Shown here piece after piece: positions 8,401 to 17,744 of a stretch of DNA of 55,279 bases. Under the pieces are notes generated by a model. It searched no databases. It was not told the origin of the DNA and saw only the letters and a program-made list of their open reading frames with translations. This DNA is from an uncultured Oscillospiraceae bacterium. GTDB lineage: Bacteria > Bacillota > Clostridia > Oscillospirales > Oscillospiraceae. A program made the translations under genes and the position numbers. The first letter of the stretch is position 1. Every line of letters starts with the position of its first letter. The stretch is from contig CAKUIM010000013.1 in the NCBI GenBank assembly GCA_934660965.1, forward strand, positions 1 to 55,279. Reading direction: 5' to 3'.

Positions 8401-8788
8401 CGGCAGCGGCCCGGTGACCCAGGACTTCACCATCGCCGGCGTAGCGCCGGGCACCTACGACCTGGTGGTCACCAAGCCCGGCCACCTGAAGTACACGGTG
8501 AAGGGCGTCGTGGTGGGCAGCGCGCCCCTCGACCTCACGGCGCAGACCGGCAAGCCGTACCGCGTCATCACGCTGCTGGCCGGGGATGTAAACGGGGACG
8601 GCCTGATTGATGTGGGCGATCTGAGCATGATCTGGAACGCCGCGAATTATAATAAATCCGTATCTGCCGCCAGCGATAAGGCCGCGGATTTGAACGGAGA
8701 TAATCTGGTGGATGTGGGCGACCTGAACATTGTTTGGAACGCCGCAAACTACAACAAGAGCATAACCGCCTGCACCTTCAATTTCTGA
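5429..8788 (+). CDS. Large secreted protein with C-terminal dockerin
   Basis: The protein has 1,119 residues. A signal peptide occupies about residues 1-36 (hydrophobic core ALLALLMLLLLVPAL, cleavage after TASAA). Residues about 40-420 show repeated short strands with INGGT-type turns, consistent with a right-handed beta-helix. A middle region of uncertain fold follows. Residues about 952-1045 form a Cna-B/carboxypeptidase-regulatory-like beta domain (VSGKVTS, GTYDLVVTKPGHL). Residues about 1050-1112 carry two calcium-loop repeats (DVNGDGLIDVGDL, DLNGDNLVDVGDL), a classic type I dockerin. Dockerins bind cohesins on a scaffold or the cell surface. No enzyme domain was recognised, so an adhesive or structural role is as likely as a glycan-degrading one. 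A GAAAGGAGA ribosome binding site at 5411 supports the ATG at 5429. Confidence 0.85.
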   Translation: MEQARRNRTTGALTALLALLMLLLLVPALSTTASAAETWTTVNTYDELKTALSNQNPPDNIKLGSDIDTGTLNSGVGIVESLEVKGRKQLDLNGHTLRMYSEKTAVYDMFTIKHGNLTVLDSSSGQKGTILGTTYNDSCYLFDIQSYGQLTLNSGTLKVDIRKSTSNNRWRRVIYCYAGGTVTINGGTLHVAPETYENEKHSYGMYFEEEYGDLRNGSCGYTLMAANSCKVSINGGTFQGPVRLDAGQDEWKQNVPRVWISGGTFEKKVMLNGPGDGTRPLTIIRGGVFLDYVQAWAAASFAEENPFTASEVTVNGGEFHDTFWIRPFFPSSSKTSYADRAGYHLSAKLMNTTIYKRLTAEPASGDLYRVPIDGSWKVVQKTADDIYNLASEVLGRSAVQNSNGIFSVLNKSSYRKTFSYYNTGNPKTEGHMFELKALNGTPTTIRGNAWGFVKAELDGSEITMGSLRDGVTFIGGGVPSYTVNTSGMRTINFYWYDLPQVMKDSGYRCVATCEVNLNAVTLTTTTNPTTRVIKGSYIIPNSSPTTRAKELTFNVRLEWYNGSKWELADSNPRADQYLLKYNVEKDSTIPIETVLLDMVNGDLLPSDPADANPIRKNAMDVRCEKVVSQTNWADNGSYRSKTVTLEARAGFRFTKEDTRFVVKNAGSVTVEWLYSTKGGKICNIGIKAQECTLLTEVRGRLNDFYMGRRMGDAYITADSPAGCTFEIFEYACLGVATNEWEPIDEDDEYYEYYFYIVPPSGYAVRPGRTTVNIVIPGGYWASGKKSSDYKQKAEYGDWMSSSGYDYSYGYSWSIGRLVDGSNGMYPEYERTTRTLYLTIKEPVAGENPNTDSSYKEIGGLPADVQWTRFMWYMEKDTEFQAGKEYMLELHLTVPKADPGRVWAEDPDYITVYINGVNCADCNVVWQDLDTDKANCKWGFVEWYRTPATGAETGVTVSGKVTSSNPKNPTTVRLLQNGTDTEMYRTTINPASGSGPVTQDFTIAGVAPGTYDLVVTKPGHLKYTVKGVVVGSAPLDLTAQTGKPYRVITLLAGDVNGDGLIDVGDLSMIWNAANYNKSVSAASDKAADLNGDNLVDVGDLNIVWNAANYNKSITACTFNF
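8281..8788 (+). repeat. Duplicated C-terminal module, copy 1 (Cna-B-like plus dockerin)
   Basis: The segment is nearly identical in DNA to 12940-13436 at the end of the next gene, with long identical blocks around the VRLLQNG and GTYDLVVTKPGHL coding parts. The upstream parts of the two genes are far less alike. This points to recent duplication or gene conversion of the anchoring module. Confidence 0.8.
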
Positions 8789-8849
8789 AACCGGACCTGA
8801 CGCGGCGCGGCGCCGCAGCGCAGAACCGAAACTGTGAGAGGAGGCAAAT

Positions 8850-11800
8850 ATGAAAAAACGGAAGCACAATCGACCGGCCGTGCAGCTTCTGACTCTTGCG
8901 ATGCTCGCGGCGATACTGTCCGGCTTTGCGCTGACCGCGCTGGCCACGGACGACGGCACCGGCCCGCCCGCCGCGCAGACGGTGGCGGAGAAAACAGCCG
9001 CGGAGACCGCCGGGGAGGGGGCGGAAGCCTCGCCGGAGGCGCGCAAGGCCCCGCAGCGGGCGGGGCCATCGGATGCCTTCGGCTATGTGCGGTTTGTCTT
9101 TGAAAGGGATGGCTACGGTTCCGATCAGACCGTTAGATTAAACGGCTATCAGTACATCACCGAGTGCCGCCCCGGCGCCACGGTGTATACCGTTGAGGAT
9201 GAATTTGCACGGCAGGGTTTCATCACCACAGGCGAGTATGTGGCCTATATGTGCGGTTCTAACCTGCATCTGAAGGGAAATCTCAACGGCGCGTGCATCA
9301 ATTTGGATGGTGTTATTGATTCGAGCCCCTATGTCTATGTGCAGGAGGACACGACCATCGGCGGCAACCACTGCCTGCTGTATAACTTCCAAGGAAATGT
9401 CAATCTGCGCATCCGCCCCGGCAAGACGCTGACCCTGAACGCGCAGAGTCCCGGACAATTTCGGTATATGGGCGCCATCCGCGCCAATGACGGCGGTGAT
9501 GTGAGCATTTCCGGCGGCGGCACGCTGAACATCAACGCAACCGGCAGTACGGAGGCCGTAGACAGCAGAAGTTTTCTGAGCGGTATCAGAGGCAGCAATG
9601 TGACCCTGGAAAACTGCACCAAGACCGGATTTGAAGGCAGCCCCACCGTGAACATCCTCATGGACAACCGCTACAGCGGGCCCGAGGGCGACAAGGTCAT
9701 CGGCATCAGCGCGGGCAAGCTGACCGTGAAGGACGACACCCAGCTGAGGATCAATGTGTATGGCCGCGCGCTGAACACCAGCAACGACTCAAACACCGGC
9801 GAGGGCTTCTACGGCGGCACCGGGGGCCGGGTCAACCGCGCCATCAGCGCCTCCAGTATGGAGCTGCTGGACAAAGCCAGCCTGACGATATTCTCCCACA
9901 AGAATGTCATGAGCGACATTTGCCTGGGGGGCAGCGGCGAGGTGCTGACGGTGAACACCTCCGGCTACCTGAACATCCAGAACGATGGCAATATCGAGCG
10001 CTATGCCCTCGACGGCACCGGCGCCAACGATGCCATGCTCGCCATGTATCGGGACTACCCCACCGACAACATCTATTACTCCGACAAAGACGCCACGGTG
10101 AACCTTGTCCGGGCGGAGAAAGGCGTCAGCATCGTTTCCTATTCCGCCGCCATTGATGATTGGTATGATAAGTATTATATAAAGGGCCAGGAGGATGCCA
10201 ACAACTGGGCCATCAGCTGCCGCGCGGCGGACCCCACGCTGGGCGCCGGAATGCACCGCGGCAGCCTCCGCATCGGCGATTCGGTCCAGCTGGCGGACAA
10301 TAAGTGGTTCCGTAACCACGGCTCCATCGAGTACATCTGGGCGCCGCAGGGCGTCGCCACCGTGCAGCAGTCCAAGGGCCTGATCATGGGCTGGCATGCG
10401 CCGGAGGACAATCCCCAAGGCTCCTCCCTCTACTATGCCAAGGTCTTAAAGCCGGAGCTCAACGACATCCGTGTCGTGCGCAAGGGCGAGAGCCTGACGC
10501 TGACCGCGCCGACGGGGAAGGGCACCTTCCTCTGCTGGTACGACGCCCTGCACCCGGAGGGCAGCGGGAGCGGCACAAGCTGGACGGACACCACCCAGAC
10601 CTTCTCCAACATCCAGCAGGATATGGTGCTGGTGCCGGTGCGCGACCCCATGACGACGGGCCCCAACCTCAGCGCCGTGGGCTACGTTGAGCAGTATGAC
10701 AGCGATACCAGCACCTATACCCGCTACGCCTACCAGGACATGACCTTTGCGAAGGAGGACAGCATCAGCAACGACTCCGGCGGATACCGTGTCATGCTGG
10801 TGCCCGCGCAGCTGCCCCGGTACGGCGAGAACACCTATGCCGCCAAGGATCTGAAGAACAGACCCGTCATGGGCCTGCGCAACAGCCGGCTCTATGCCGA
10901 TGCGAAGGCCAGCTTCGCCTATGGGACATCGCTTGACTGGAGAAACATCCCGGAGGGGAGCTACCGCATCGCCTACGATGACGATGAAACCGGCCGCTGC
11001 TACTTCAGCCAGCCCTTTACCTTTGACCCGCCCGTCGCCCCGCCGTACATCGCCCCCGGCAGCGGGATTTCTGAGGATGACAACCACGTCCCCGAAACCG
11101 TGACCATCACGGTGGAGCGGAACAGGCACATCGAATACCGTGTCTGGAATTCCTCCACGAATAAGTGGAGCAGCCTCCAGACCTACACCGGCCCCTTTGC
11201 CGTGGATGTCTCCGTCAGCAACGATGTGCGCATCGAGGCCTACGCCGGCGCCTCCATATTGGGCATCAAGTCCGAGGCCTATTATGCCGTGCGCCCCTCC
11301 GGCGCGCCCACGGTGAAATATGGCAGCAAGGTGCTCAGCGAAGACAGCGCCGTGCGGTACTTCTACGGCTCGATCGAGCTGACGGTAGAGGCCCCCGAGG
11401 GCTATGAGGTCTGGTATCGGGAAGACCAGGTACCGGCGGAGGGCTCCAACAGCGCCGAGGTCACCGGCACCAGGGCGGAGAACGGCAAGGCCATCATCAC
11501 CGACAGCGGCAACAGCGGCAAGGTCTACTTCAAGCTGGCCAAGGCCTTTACCGTAAACGGCAGGGAATACCGGAAACTGAGCCATAACTACGCCGCAGTC
11601 TATCTGACGAAGCTGAACAGCCTGCCCGTCCCGAACGTGACCGTGAGGCCGAAGAGCGGCGGCGAGCCGCTGACACCCGTCGGCAACACCTACACGATCA
11701 GGGAATTCGTGAATGTGGAGCTGACAGGGACAGGCAGCATGCCCCTCAACGCCACCATGGCCTACGACCGTCATGGCGGCGCGACCCCCAACGGGGCGAC

Positions 11801-13436
11801 GGCGTACACCACCCCCTTTGAGGTGCGCGGCGATAGTACCGTCAGTGTTTTCACCTGCGTCCCCAATGCGGACGGCGGCTATGACTACAAAGGCGAGAGC
11901 TATGTGTTCAAGGTGGACCCGAGCGTGAAAAAGGTCCTGCTTGTGGTGAGATACGCCACCGCCTACGACAGTGACGGCAATGAGCTTCTCAACGCCTCCA
12001 CCAGTGGAGTCAATGTTTCGGTCGGCGCAAGGATCAGGGTCGTGCCGATTGTTCCGACAGGAAAGGTCTTCAAGAACTGGAGCGCGGACGGTATTTATGA
12101 TACCCCCAGCGACAAGTTCAAGGAGGAGCTGTTCTTCACGGTGCCTGACCGCTCTAACAACTACAACCAGCTTATACTGGATGCGGAATTTGCCGATGAG
12201 AGCGAGGCCTACATCACCGGCGACACCAAGGTGCTGCTGGCCATGGGCAGTACGCAGTATAACGGCAACGATGTGATCATGCAGGGCACGGTGGGCGACA
12301 GCGTCGACCTTTTCACCGACCAGGGCGCGGGGGTCGATTACCACGCCCTGCGCACCATCACCTACCAGTGGTGGGAGGGCGACACCGTCGGCGAGGATGA
12401 AGATGCCCTGCCCGAATGGGCGACCTTTGATAAGAGCAAGACCTACACCGTCAAGGTCACCATCACCGCCAAGGGGAAGTTTTCCGACACCGCGGGCGTG
12501 CAATTCGGCCCCTACGGCAAATTCTTCAAGATGAAGGACGTCACCCGCCCCTATGGCGGCAAGACGCTGACCTTCACCGCCACGCCCCTCAGGGAGATGA
12601 ACCTCACCCTCCCGACGCTCCACGATGGCGACAACCTTTCCGGCATCGAGAAAAGCATGAATGGGCAGCTTATGCCCCTCGGCTATATAACCAGCGTCCG
12701 GTGGGAGACCGGCACGCCCAGCTACGCCTACACCGCGACCACCGGCACCTACTACATTGAGAAGCTGCTGCTCAAGCCATACGCCTCCAGTACGGTGAAC
12801 CGCCCGCTGCTGGACAACAAGGTCGTCATTGATGGCACGTGGTACTTCCACGCGGCGGACGCGAACGGCAATTATGTGGTGGTGAATTACACCTCCCCTG
12901 GTCAGAGGCGGATCCCAATCCGCGTGCTGCCCAAGGGCGTGAGCGTCTCCGGCCAGGTTACAAGCTACAACCCGAACAATCCCACCACCGTCAGGCTGCT
13001 GCAGAACGGCACGGAGATGTACCAGACCACCATCGCCGTGGCGAGCGGCAGCGGCCCGGTGACCCAGGACTTCACCTTTGAGACTGTGGCGGAGGGCACC
13101 TACGACCTGGTGGTCACCAAGCCCGGCCACCTCAGCTATACCGTGAAGAACGTCGTGGTGGGCAGCGCGCCCCTCGACCTCACGGCGCAGACCGGCAAGC
13201 CGTACCAGACCATTACGCTGCTGGCCGGAGATGTGAATGGGGATGGCCTGATTGATGTGGGCGATCTGAGCACGGTCTGGAACGGTGCGAACTACAATAA
13301 ATCCGTAGCTGCCGCCAGTGATAAGGCCGCGGACCTGAACGGAGATGGCTTGGTGGATGTTGGCGACCTGAACATTGTTTGGAACGCCGCAAACTATAAC
13401 AAAAAAGCTGATACGCATTGTGTTGTATCATATTAA
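8850..13436 (+). CDS. Very large secreted protein with beta-helix-like and Ig-like regions and C-terminal dockerin
   Basis: The protein has 1,528 residues. A signal peptide (LLTLAMLAAILSGFALTALA) is followed by an acidic linker, a beta-helix-like region at about 90-470 with repeated strand-turn units, and a long stretch of Ig-like beta domains. Residues about 1363-1455 are a Cna-B/carboxypeptidase-regulatory-like domain, and about 1459-1520 a type I dockerin (DVNGDGLIDVGDL, DLNGDGLVDVGDL). The last module matches that of the preceding gene almost exactly, so both proteins probably bind the same cohesin. No catalytic motif was recognised. The ATG at 8850 has GAGAGGAGG just upstream. It is followed after only 14 bp by the SLH protein gene, which argues for coordinated expression. 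Confidence 0.85.
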   Translation: MKKRKHNRPAVQLLTLAMLAAILSGFALTALATDDGTGPPAAQTVAEKTAAETAGEGAEASPEARKAPQRAGPSDAFGYVRFVFERDGYGSDQTVRLNGYQYITECRPGATVYTVEDEFARQGFITTGEYVAYMCGSNLHLKGNLNGACINLDGVIDSSPYVYVQEDTTIGGNHCLLYNFQGNVNLRIRPGKTLTLNAQSPGQFRYMGAIRANDGGDVSISGGGTLNINATGSTEAVDSRSFLSGIRGSNVTLENCTKTGFEGSPTVNILMDNRYSGPEGDKVIGISAGKLTVKDDTQLRINVYGRALNTSNDSNTGEGFYGGTGGRVNRAISASSMELLDKASLTIFSHKNVMSDICLGGSGEVLTVNTSGYLNIQNDGNIERYALDGTGANDAMLAMYRDYPTDNIYYSDKDATVNLVRAEKGVSIVSYSAAIDDWYDKYYIKGQEDANNWAISCRAADPTLGAGMHRGSLRIGDSVQLADNKWFRNHGSIEYIWAPQGVATVQQSKGLIMGWHAPEDNPQGSSLYYAKVLKPELNDIRVVRKGESLTLTAPTGKGTFLCWYDALHPEGSGSGTSWTDTTQTFSNIQQDMVLVPVRDPMTTGPNLSAVGYVEQYDSDTSTYTRYAYQDMTFAKEDSISNDSGGYRVMLVPAQLPRYGENTYAAKDLKNRPVMGLRNSRLYADAKASFAYGTSLDWRNIPEGSYRIAYDDDETGRCYFSQPFTFDPPVAPPYIAPGSGISEDDNHVPETVTITVERNRHIEYRVWNSSTNKWSSLQTYTGPFAVDVSVSNDVRIEAYAGASILGIKSEAYYAVRPSGAPTVKYGSKVLSEDSAVRYFYGSIELTVEAPEGYEVWYREDQVPAEGSNSAEVTGTRAENGKAIITDSGNSGKVYFKLAKAFTVNGREYRKLSHNYAAVYLTKLNSLPVPNVTVRPKSGGEPLTPVGNTYTIREFVNVELTGTGSMPLNATMAYDRHGGATPNGATAYTTPFEVRGDSTVSVFTCVPNADGGYDYKGESYVFKVDPSVKKVLLVVRYATAYDSDGNELLNASTSGVNVSVGARIRVVPIVPTGKVFKNWSADGIYDTPSDKFKEELFFTVPDRSNNYNQLILDAEFADESEAYITGDTKVLLAMGSTQYNGNDVIMQGTVGDSVDLFTDQGAGVDYHALRTITYQWWEGDTVGEDEDALPEWATFDKSKTYTVKVTITAKGKFSDTAGVQFGPYGKFFKMKDVTRPYGGKTLTFTATPLREMNLTLPTLHDGDNLSGIEKSMNGQLMPLGYITSVRWETGTPSYAYTATTGTYYIEKLLLKPYASSTVNRPLLDNKVVIDGTWYFHAADANGNYVVVNYTSPGQRRIPIRVLPKGVSVSGQVTSYNPNNPTTVRLLQNGTEMYQTTIAVASGSGPVTQDFTFETVAEGTYDLVVTKPGHLSYTVKNVVVGSAPLDLTAQTGKPYQTITLLAGDVNGDGLIDVGDLSTVWNGANYNKSVAAASDKAADLNGDGLVDVGDLNIVWNAANYNKKADTHCVVSY
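12940..13436 (+). repeat. Duplicated C-terminal module, copy 2
   Basis: This is the partner of the 8281-8788 module. It differs by scattered substitutions and a short in-frame deletion near 13015. It encodes the Cna-B-like domain and the dockerin. Confidence 0.8.
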
Positions 13437-13450
13437 AGGAGGATGCTTCT

Positions 13451-16400
13451 ATGACAAAACGTATACTGGCACTGCTGATGAGCATGATGCTGGTCGTCGC
13501 TATGGTGCCGACGACAGCATTTGCCGCAGCCGGCACATGGGATGTTGATCTTGTTGTGTCGAAAAACACTGGGGTCAAATACAACGGGCAAGAGACGGTT
13601 GAGATTGGCTTTGGTGTCCAATCGGATGATTTGACCTTAAGCACCGCACAAAGCATTGTGTTTGCTGTTGACTTAAATGTGTTCGATTTTGTTTATGCCG
13701 AAGGAGCTACGGCAACTTCCTATACGGATATGCTTGCAGCAGGCAGTTTAGCGGAAGTAACTGATGTGGTTTATAGGAAGTATCAGTCTGGCAGTGGGCC
13801 TTCTGCGATAAAATGGGACGCAAAAGTCTATGTTGCGAAAAAAGGCAGCACTGGATTTATGGCGTTCCAGCCCAACTGCACCAAAGACACTCCTTGCCAA
13901 ACCCAAATAATCCTTGCTTCAATCCTTTTTGGCCTCAAGAGCGGTAAGAGTGAAGCGGATATAACTTCCTCCTCAATCCGACTTGTAACTGTAGCCGAAG
14001 CATATGAGCTGGCACAGGGCCAGGTCATATTCCTGACTGACGGTAAAGCTGGTGGGCAAGTGCAGCAGTATGGCACCACCGTCGCCGGCAACCCCGATAC
14101 CCTGACCGGTACGGTTCAGGTTAAATGGGACGGCATCACCCCCACCGAGCCGCCCAAGCCCCTCCCCACCTGCGTGGCGCCCACCGGCATAACCGCCGAA
14201 TTCGGGGCTGCGCTCGCCACCGTTGCGCTGCCCAACCCTGCCGGCAACACCTCCGGTAGTTGGGAGTGGATGAACGGCGCGCAGAGGGTCGGCAATGTGA
14301 AGGATAATCCCCACACCTACAAGGCCAGGTTTGTCCCCAACGACACCACGGCCTACCAGACGGTGGAGGACATTGATGTTGAAGTTACCGCCACGAAGGT
14401 AACGCTCTCCGCCGGCTCTCCGATTATGCTCCCCATCACGGAGACCTATACCGGCTCTCCCATTGAGCCCACTCCGACGATCAAGACAGCCGCTTCCGGT
14501 GATACGCTTGTGCTGGGTCAGGATTACGAGATCACAAAGTACGAGGACAACACCGATGTCGGTACGGGCAAGATCTTTATTGCGCCGCTGACCGACGGCA
14601 ACTACAGCTTTGCTGCCAGCAGCTATAACTTTGAAATCAAGGCCGCCGGCAGCTCCATCTCCATCACCGGCGACCCCGGCAAGGCCTATAATGGCTCTGC
14701 TGTGGCCGATCCCGCCGTAAGCGTGACGGGCAGCGCCGGCGCGGTGACCTGCACCTATTACACCGATGCCTCCTGCACCACCGAGACCAACGCCGCCAAC
14801 AGCGGCGCGGCCTCTGACGGCGCGGCGCCCAAGAACGCCGGCGACTATTGGGTCAAGGCCACCGTTGCCGGGGATGCCAACTACGCCGGCGCCACCTCCG
14901 ATCCCCAGGCGTTCACCATCACGCGCGCGGCTTACACCTTCACCTACGCCGGCACGACCGCGGCGGCGATCGGCCAGGCCAGACCGACAAGCGACCCTGC
15001 TGCGACCGCAAGCGGCGTCGGCGGCGAGTCCGTCTCCGGCACGCTGACCTGGTACGCCGATTCCGCGTACGCCAACCCTGCCAGCGGCAACTTCACCGCC
15101 ACCGGCACGGAAGAGCTGTACTGGAAGTTTGTCCCGGCCGCCTCGGAAACGAACTACGTTGCGGACGCGCAGACCGGCAGCGCCACCTTCAACGTCTCCG
15201 AGCTTCCGGCGCAGTCGGTGGCCTTTGCGGACCCGGGCCCCGTCGCCAAGACCTTCGGTGACACAAACTTCACCAACACCGCGACCAACTCCACCTCCGG
15301 CGGCGGCGGCGCCATCACCTACTCTGTCGACAACACCGCCGTAGCTGAGGTAGATGCCTCCACCGGTGAGGTCACCATCAAGGGCGCGGGCACGGCGACC
15401 ATCACAGCCACCGCCGCCGCGGCCCCTGGCTACGCCGAGACCAAGGCGAACTACACGCTGAACGTCTCCCCCATGACCATTACGCCGGCCATTGTCCTCA
15501 CGCCGGCTGCCTTCGAGTATGACGGAACGGACAAGGAGCCTGCTGTTGCTGTAAATGACGGGGCGCTTGTCCTCACGGCTGCGGACTACACGGTGGAATA
15601 TGAGAACAACAGGAATGCCGGCACCGCGAAGGTCATCGTAAAGCCGGCAGCGGGCGGCAACTACACCTGGACCCCCGACGCCGAGCAGACCTTCGCCATC
15701 ACGCCGAAGGCGCTCGATCAGTCCGCCTTTACCTGGAGCACGGCGGTCAGCTTCCCCTATGACGGCAATGCGCACAGCGTGACGCTGACCAATCTGCCCG
15801 CGGGCGTGTCGGCGGTCTATACGGATAACACCAAGACCTATGTCGGCAGCTATACCGCCAGCGCCGTGCTGAATGTGGATGCAAACCACACCCTGACCGG
15901 CACCCTCGCCACCTGCGCGTGGGGCATCACCCCGACAGCCGACCCCGCGGTGATCGGGGCGGCAGCTGCGGTGCTCACCGGCAAGACCGTTGACCTGAGC
16001 ACCAATGTGACCGGCGCGATGGGCGATGTGAGCTATGCCATCGACTCCAGCGCTGCGCTTGCCGGCTGCTCGGTCGATCCCAATACCGGTATCTTTACCG
16101 CCGGCACGACGGGCGGCAGCTGCATCGTTACCGTTACGGTAGCGGCAAAGGATGTGGACGGCGACGGCACGGACGAGTACAGCGGCGCCACCGGCAGCAT
16201 CACCGTTACGGTACAGGAAAAGACCGAGGTCAGCGCGCACATCAGCTTCCCCAACGGCAAGCTGACCTACAACGGCAGCGAGCAGACCTACGAGAATGCC
16301 AGCATCGACGGCATCACCCCCGGCGCGAACCCCACGTGGACCTACACCTACACCGCCGTCTCCGGCACGCTGTCCGGCGGCAAGCCCAAGACCGCCGGCA

Positions 16401-17731
16401 CCTACACGGTGTCTGCGACCTATGAGGATGATGACAACTACGGCACCGCGAACGCCACGCTGACCATTCGCCCCGTGCGGGTGGCCATCCCCGCCGCGGA
16501 CACCACCGTCCACACCTACGACGGCACCGCCAAGACCTACGACATTGCCGCTACTGCGGACTACACCGTCGCCGGCAATATCCAGACCAACGCCAACGAG
16601 GCCGGCTACACCGTCACGGTAGCGCTGACCGATAAGGTCAACACTGTGTGGGAGGACGACACAACGACGGATCGGGACTATACTTTCAAGATCATGAAGG
16701 CCGTCCCGACCGGCAGCCCGGACTACACCGCCATCAACGCCGCCGGCAAGACGCTTGGTGACGCGGCGCTGACCATCGGCACCATCACTCCCACCGGCGG
16801 CACGCTTGCCTGGGATGACGGCGACAGCCACGCCGTTGTGGCGAACACCCCCTACGGCTGGACCTACACCCCGGCGGATCCGGCCAACTACAAGCCCCTG
16901 ACCGGCTCCATTACGCCCTATGTGGTGACCTATTACGGCGGCGGCGGCAGCTATACCCCGAGCTACTCCGTCACCGTGGAGAAGACCGCGAACGGGACGA
17001 TCAACGTCTCGCACAAGAACGCGATCAGCGGCGAGACCGTGACCATCACCGCAAAGCCCGACGCGGGCTATGAGCTGAGCAGGCTGATCGTTCTCGACAA
17101 CAAGAACAGCGAGCAGGTCCTCACCGCCGGGCTCAACGGCGCGTTCACCTTCAGGATGCCCGCCAGCCCGGTCACGATCAAGGCGGTCTTTGCCGAGTCC
17201 GCGGCCATGATGTTCGACGATGTCGCCGCTGACGCCTACTACTTCGAGGCTGTGAAGTGGGCGATCAGAAACGGCGTCACCAACGGCATCGGCAACAACC
17301 TCTTCGGCTCCGACGATCCCTGCACCCGCGCGCAGATCGTCACCTTCCTGTGGCGTGCTGCCGGCTCCCCCGAGCCCAGAAGCATGGCCGGCTTTACGGA
17401 TGTCCCCGCGGACGCCTTCTATGCCAAGGCTGTCGCGTGGGCCGTTGAGAACGGCATCACCACCGGTACCGGCGACGGGAAGTTCAGCCCCGACGACACC
17501 TGCTCCCGCGCGCAGAGCGTGACCTTCCTCTATCGTGCCTCCGGCAGCCCCGCGGTCAGCGGCATCGCTGAGTTCAGCGATGTGGCGCCCAACGCCTATT
17601 ACGCCGACGCAGTGGCGTGGGCAGCGAAGAAGCGCATCACCACCGGCATCGGCGGCGGGCTGTTCGGCTCCGACGACGACTGCACCCGCGCTCAGATCGT
17701 GACCTTCCTGTGGAGGGCCATGGTCGAGTAA
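13451..17731 (+). CDS. SLH-anchored surface protein with possible cohesin-like N-terminal domain
   Basis: The protein has 1,426 residues. A signal peptide (MTKRILALLMSMMLVVAMVP..AFA) is followed at about 28-205 by a single beta domain (VEIGFGVQSDD, SIVFAVDLNVFDFVYAEGA, ILASILFGLKSG). Its strand order resembles cohesins, but this was not confirmed. Residues about 205-1165 are tandem Ig-like, MBG-like and BIG-like repeats. Residues about 1172-1250 form an InlB-type repeat (GETVTITAKPDAGYEL). Three SLH repeats span about 1254-1426 and should hold the protein to pyruvylated wall polymers. The ATG at 13451 with AAAGGAGG is chosen over an upstream in-frame codon. Lying behind two dockerin proteins, it is a good candidate surface anchor for them. 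The first 600 bp are clearly more AT-rich than the rest. Confidence 0.85.
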   Translation: MTKRILALLMSMMLVVAMVPTTAFAAAGTWDVDLVVSKNTGVKYNGQETVEIGFGVQSDDLTLSTAQSIVFAVDLNVFDFVYAEGATATSYTDMLAAGSLAEVTDVVYRKYQSGSGPSAIKWDAKVYVAKKGSTGFMAFQPNCTKDTPCQTQIILASILFGLKSGKSEADITSSSIRLVTVAEAYELAQGQVIFLTDGKAGGQVQQYGTTVAGNPDTLTGTVQVKWDGITPTEPPKPLPTCVAPTGITAEFGAALATVALPNPAGNTSGSWEWMNGAQRVGNVKDNPHTYKARFVPNDTTAYQTVEDIDVEVTATKVTLSAGSPIMLPITETYTGSPIEPTPTIKTAASGDTLVLGQDYEITKYEDNTDVGTGKIFIAPLTDGNYSFAASSYNFEIKAAGSSISITGDPGKAYNGSAVADPAVSVTGSAGAVTCTYYTDASCTTETNAANSGAASDGAAPKNAGDYWVKATVAGDANYAGATSDPQAFTITRAAYTFTYAGTTAAAIGQARPTSDPAATASGVGGESVSGTLTWYADSAYANPASGNFTATGTEELYWKFVPAASETNYVADAQTGSATFNVSELPAQSVAFADPGPVAKTFGDTNFTNTATNSTSGGGGAITYSVDNTAVAEVDASTGEVTIKGAGTATITATAAAAPGYAETKANYTLNVSPMTITPAIVLTPAAFEYDGTDKEPAVAVNDGALVLTAADYTVEYENNRNAGTAKVIVKPAAGGNYTWTPDAEQTFAITPKALDQSAFTWSTAVSFPYDGNAHSVTLTNLPAGVSAVYTDNTKTYVGSYTASAVLNVDANHTLTGTLATCAWGITPTADPAVIGAAAAVLTGKTVDLSTNVTGAMGDVSYAIDSSAALAGCSVDPNTGIFTAGTTGGSCIVTVTVAAKDVDGDGTDEYSGATGSITVTVQEKTEVSAHISFPNGKLTYNGSEQTYENASIDGITPGANPTWTYTYTAVSGTLSGGKPKTAGTYTVSATYEDDDNYGTANATLTIRPVRVAIPAADTTVHTYDGTAKTYDIAATADYTVAGNIQTNANEAGYTVTVALTDKVNTVWEDDTTTDRDYTFKIMKAVPTGSPDYTAINAAGKTLGDAALTIGTITPTGGTLAWDDGDSHAVVANTPYGWTYTPADPANYKPLTGSITPYVVTYYGGGGSYTPSYSVTVEKTANGTINVSHKNAISGETVTITAKPDAGYELSRLIVLDNKNSEQVLTAGLNGAFTFRMPASPVTIKAVFAESAAMMFDDVAADAYYFEAVKWAIRNGVTNGIGNNLFGSDDPCTRAQIVTFLWRAAGSPEPRSMAGFTDVPADAFYAKAVAWAVENGITTGTGDGKFSPDDTCSRAQSVTFLYRASGSPAVSGIAEFSDVAPNAYYADAVAWAAKKRITTGIGGGLFGSDDDCTRAQIVTFLWRAMVE

Positions 17732-17744
17732 ACCACCGCAATAC

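Noticed and set aside
9500..13400. Possible CRISPR-like periodicity in repetitive surface-protein genes
   Set aside because: Repeats are protein-level strand-turn or domain repeats of variable length within open frames, not identical direct repeats with unique spacers.
10446..13418. Long minus-strand frame opposite the second dockerin gene
   Set aside because: It has low complexity and no start signal, and the opposite strand encodes clear dockerin and Ig-like sequence.
13973..17014. Long minus-strand frame (about 1,000 codons) under the SLH protein gene
   Set aside because: It is Gly/Arg/Val-rich without any domain, opposite a gene with a signal peptide and SLH repeats. It is a composition artefact.
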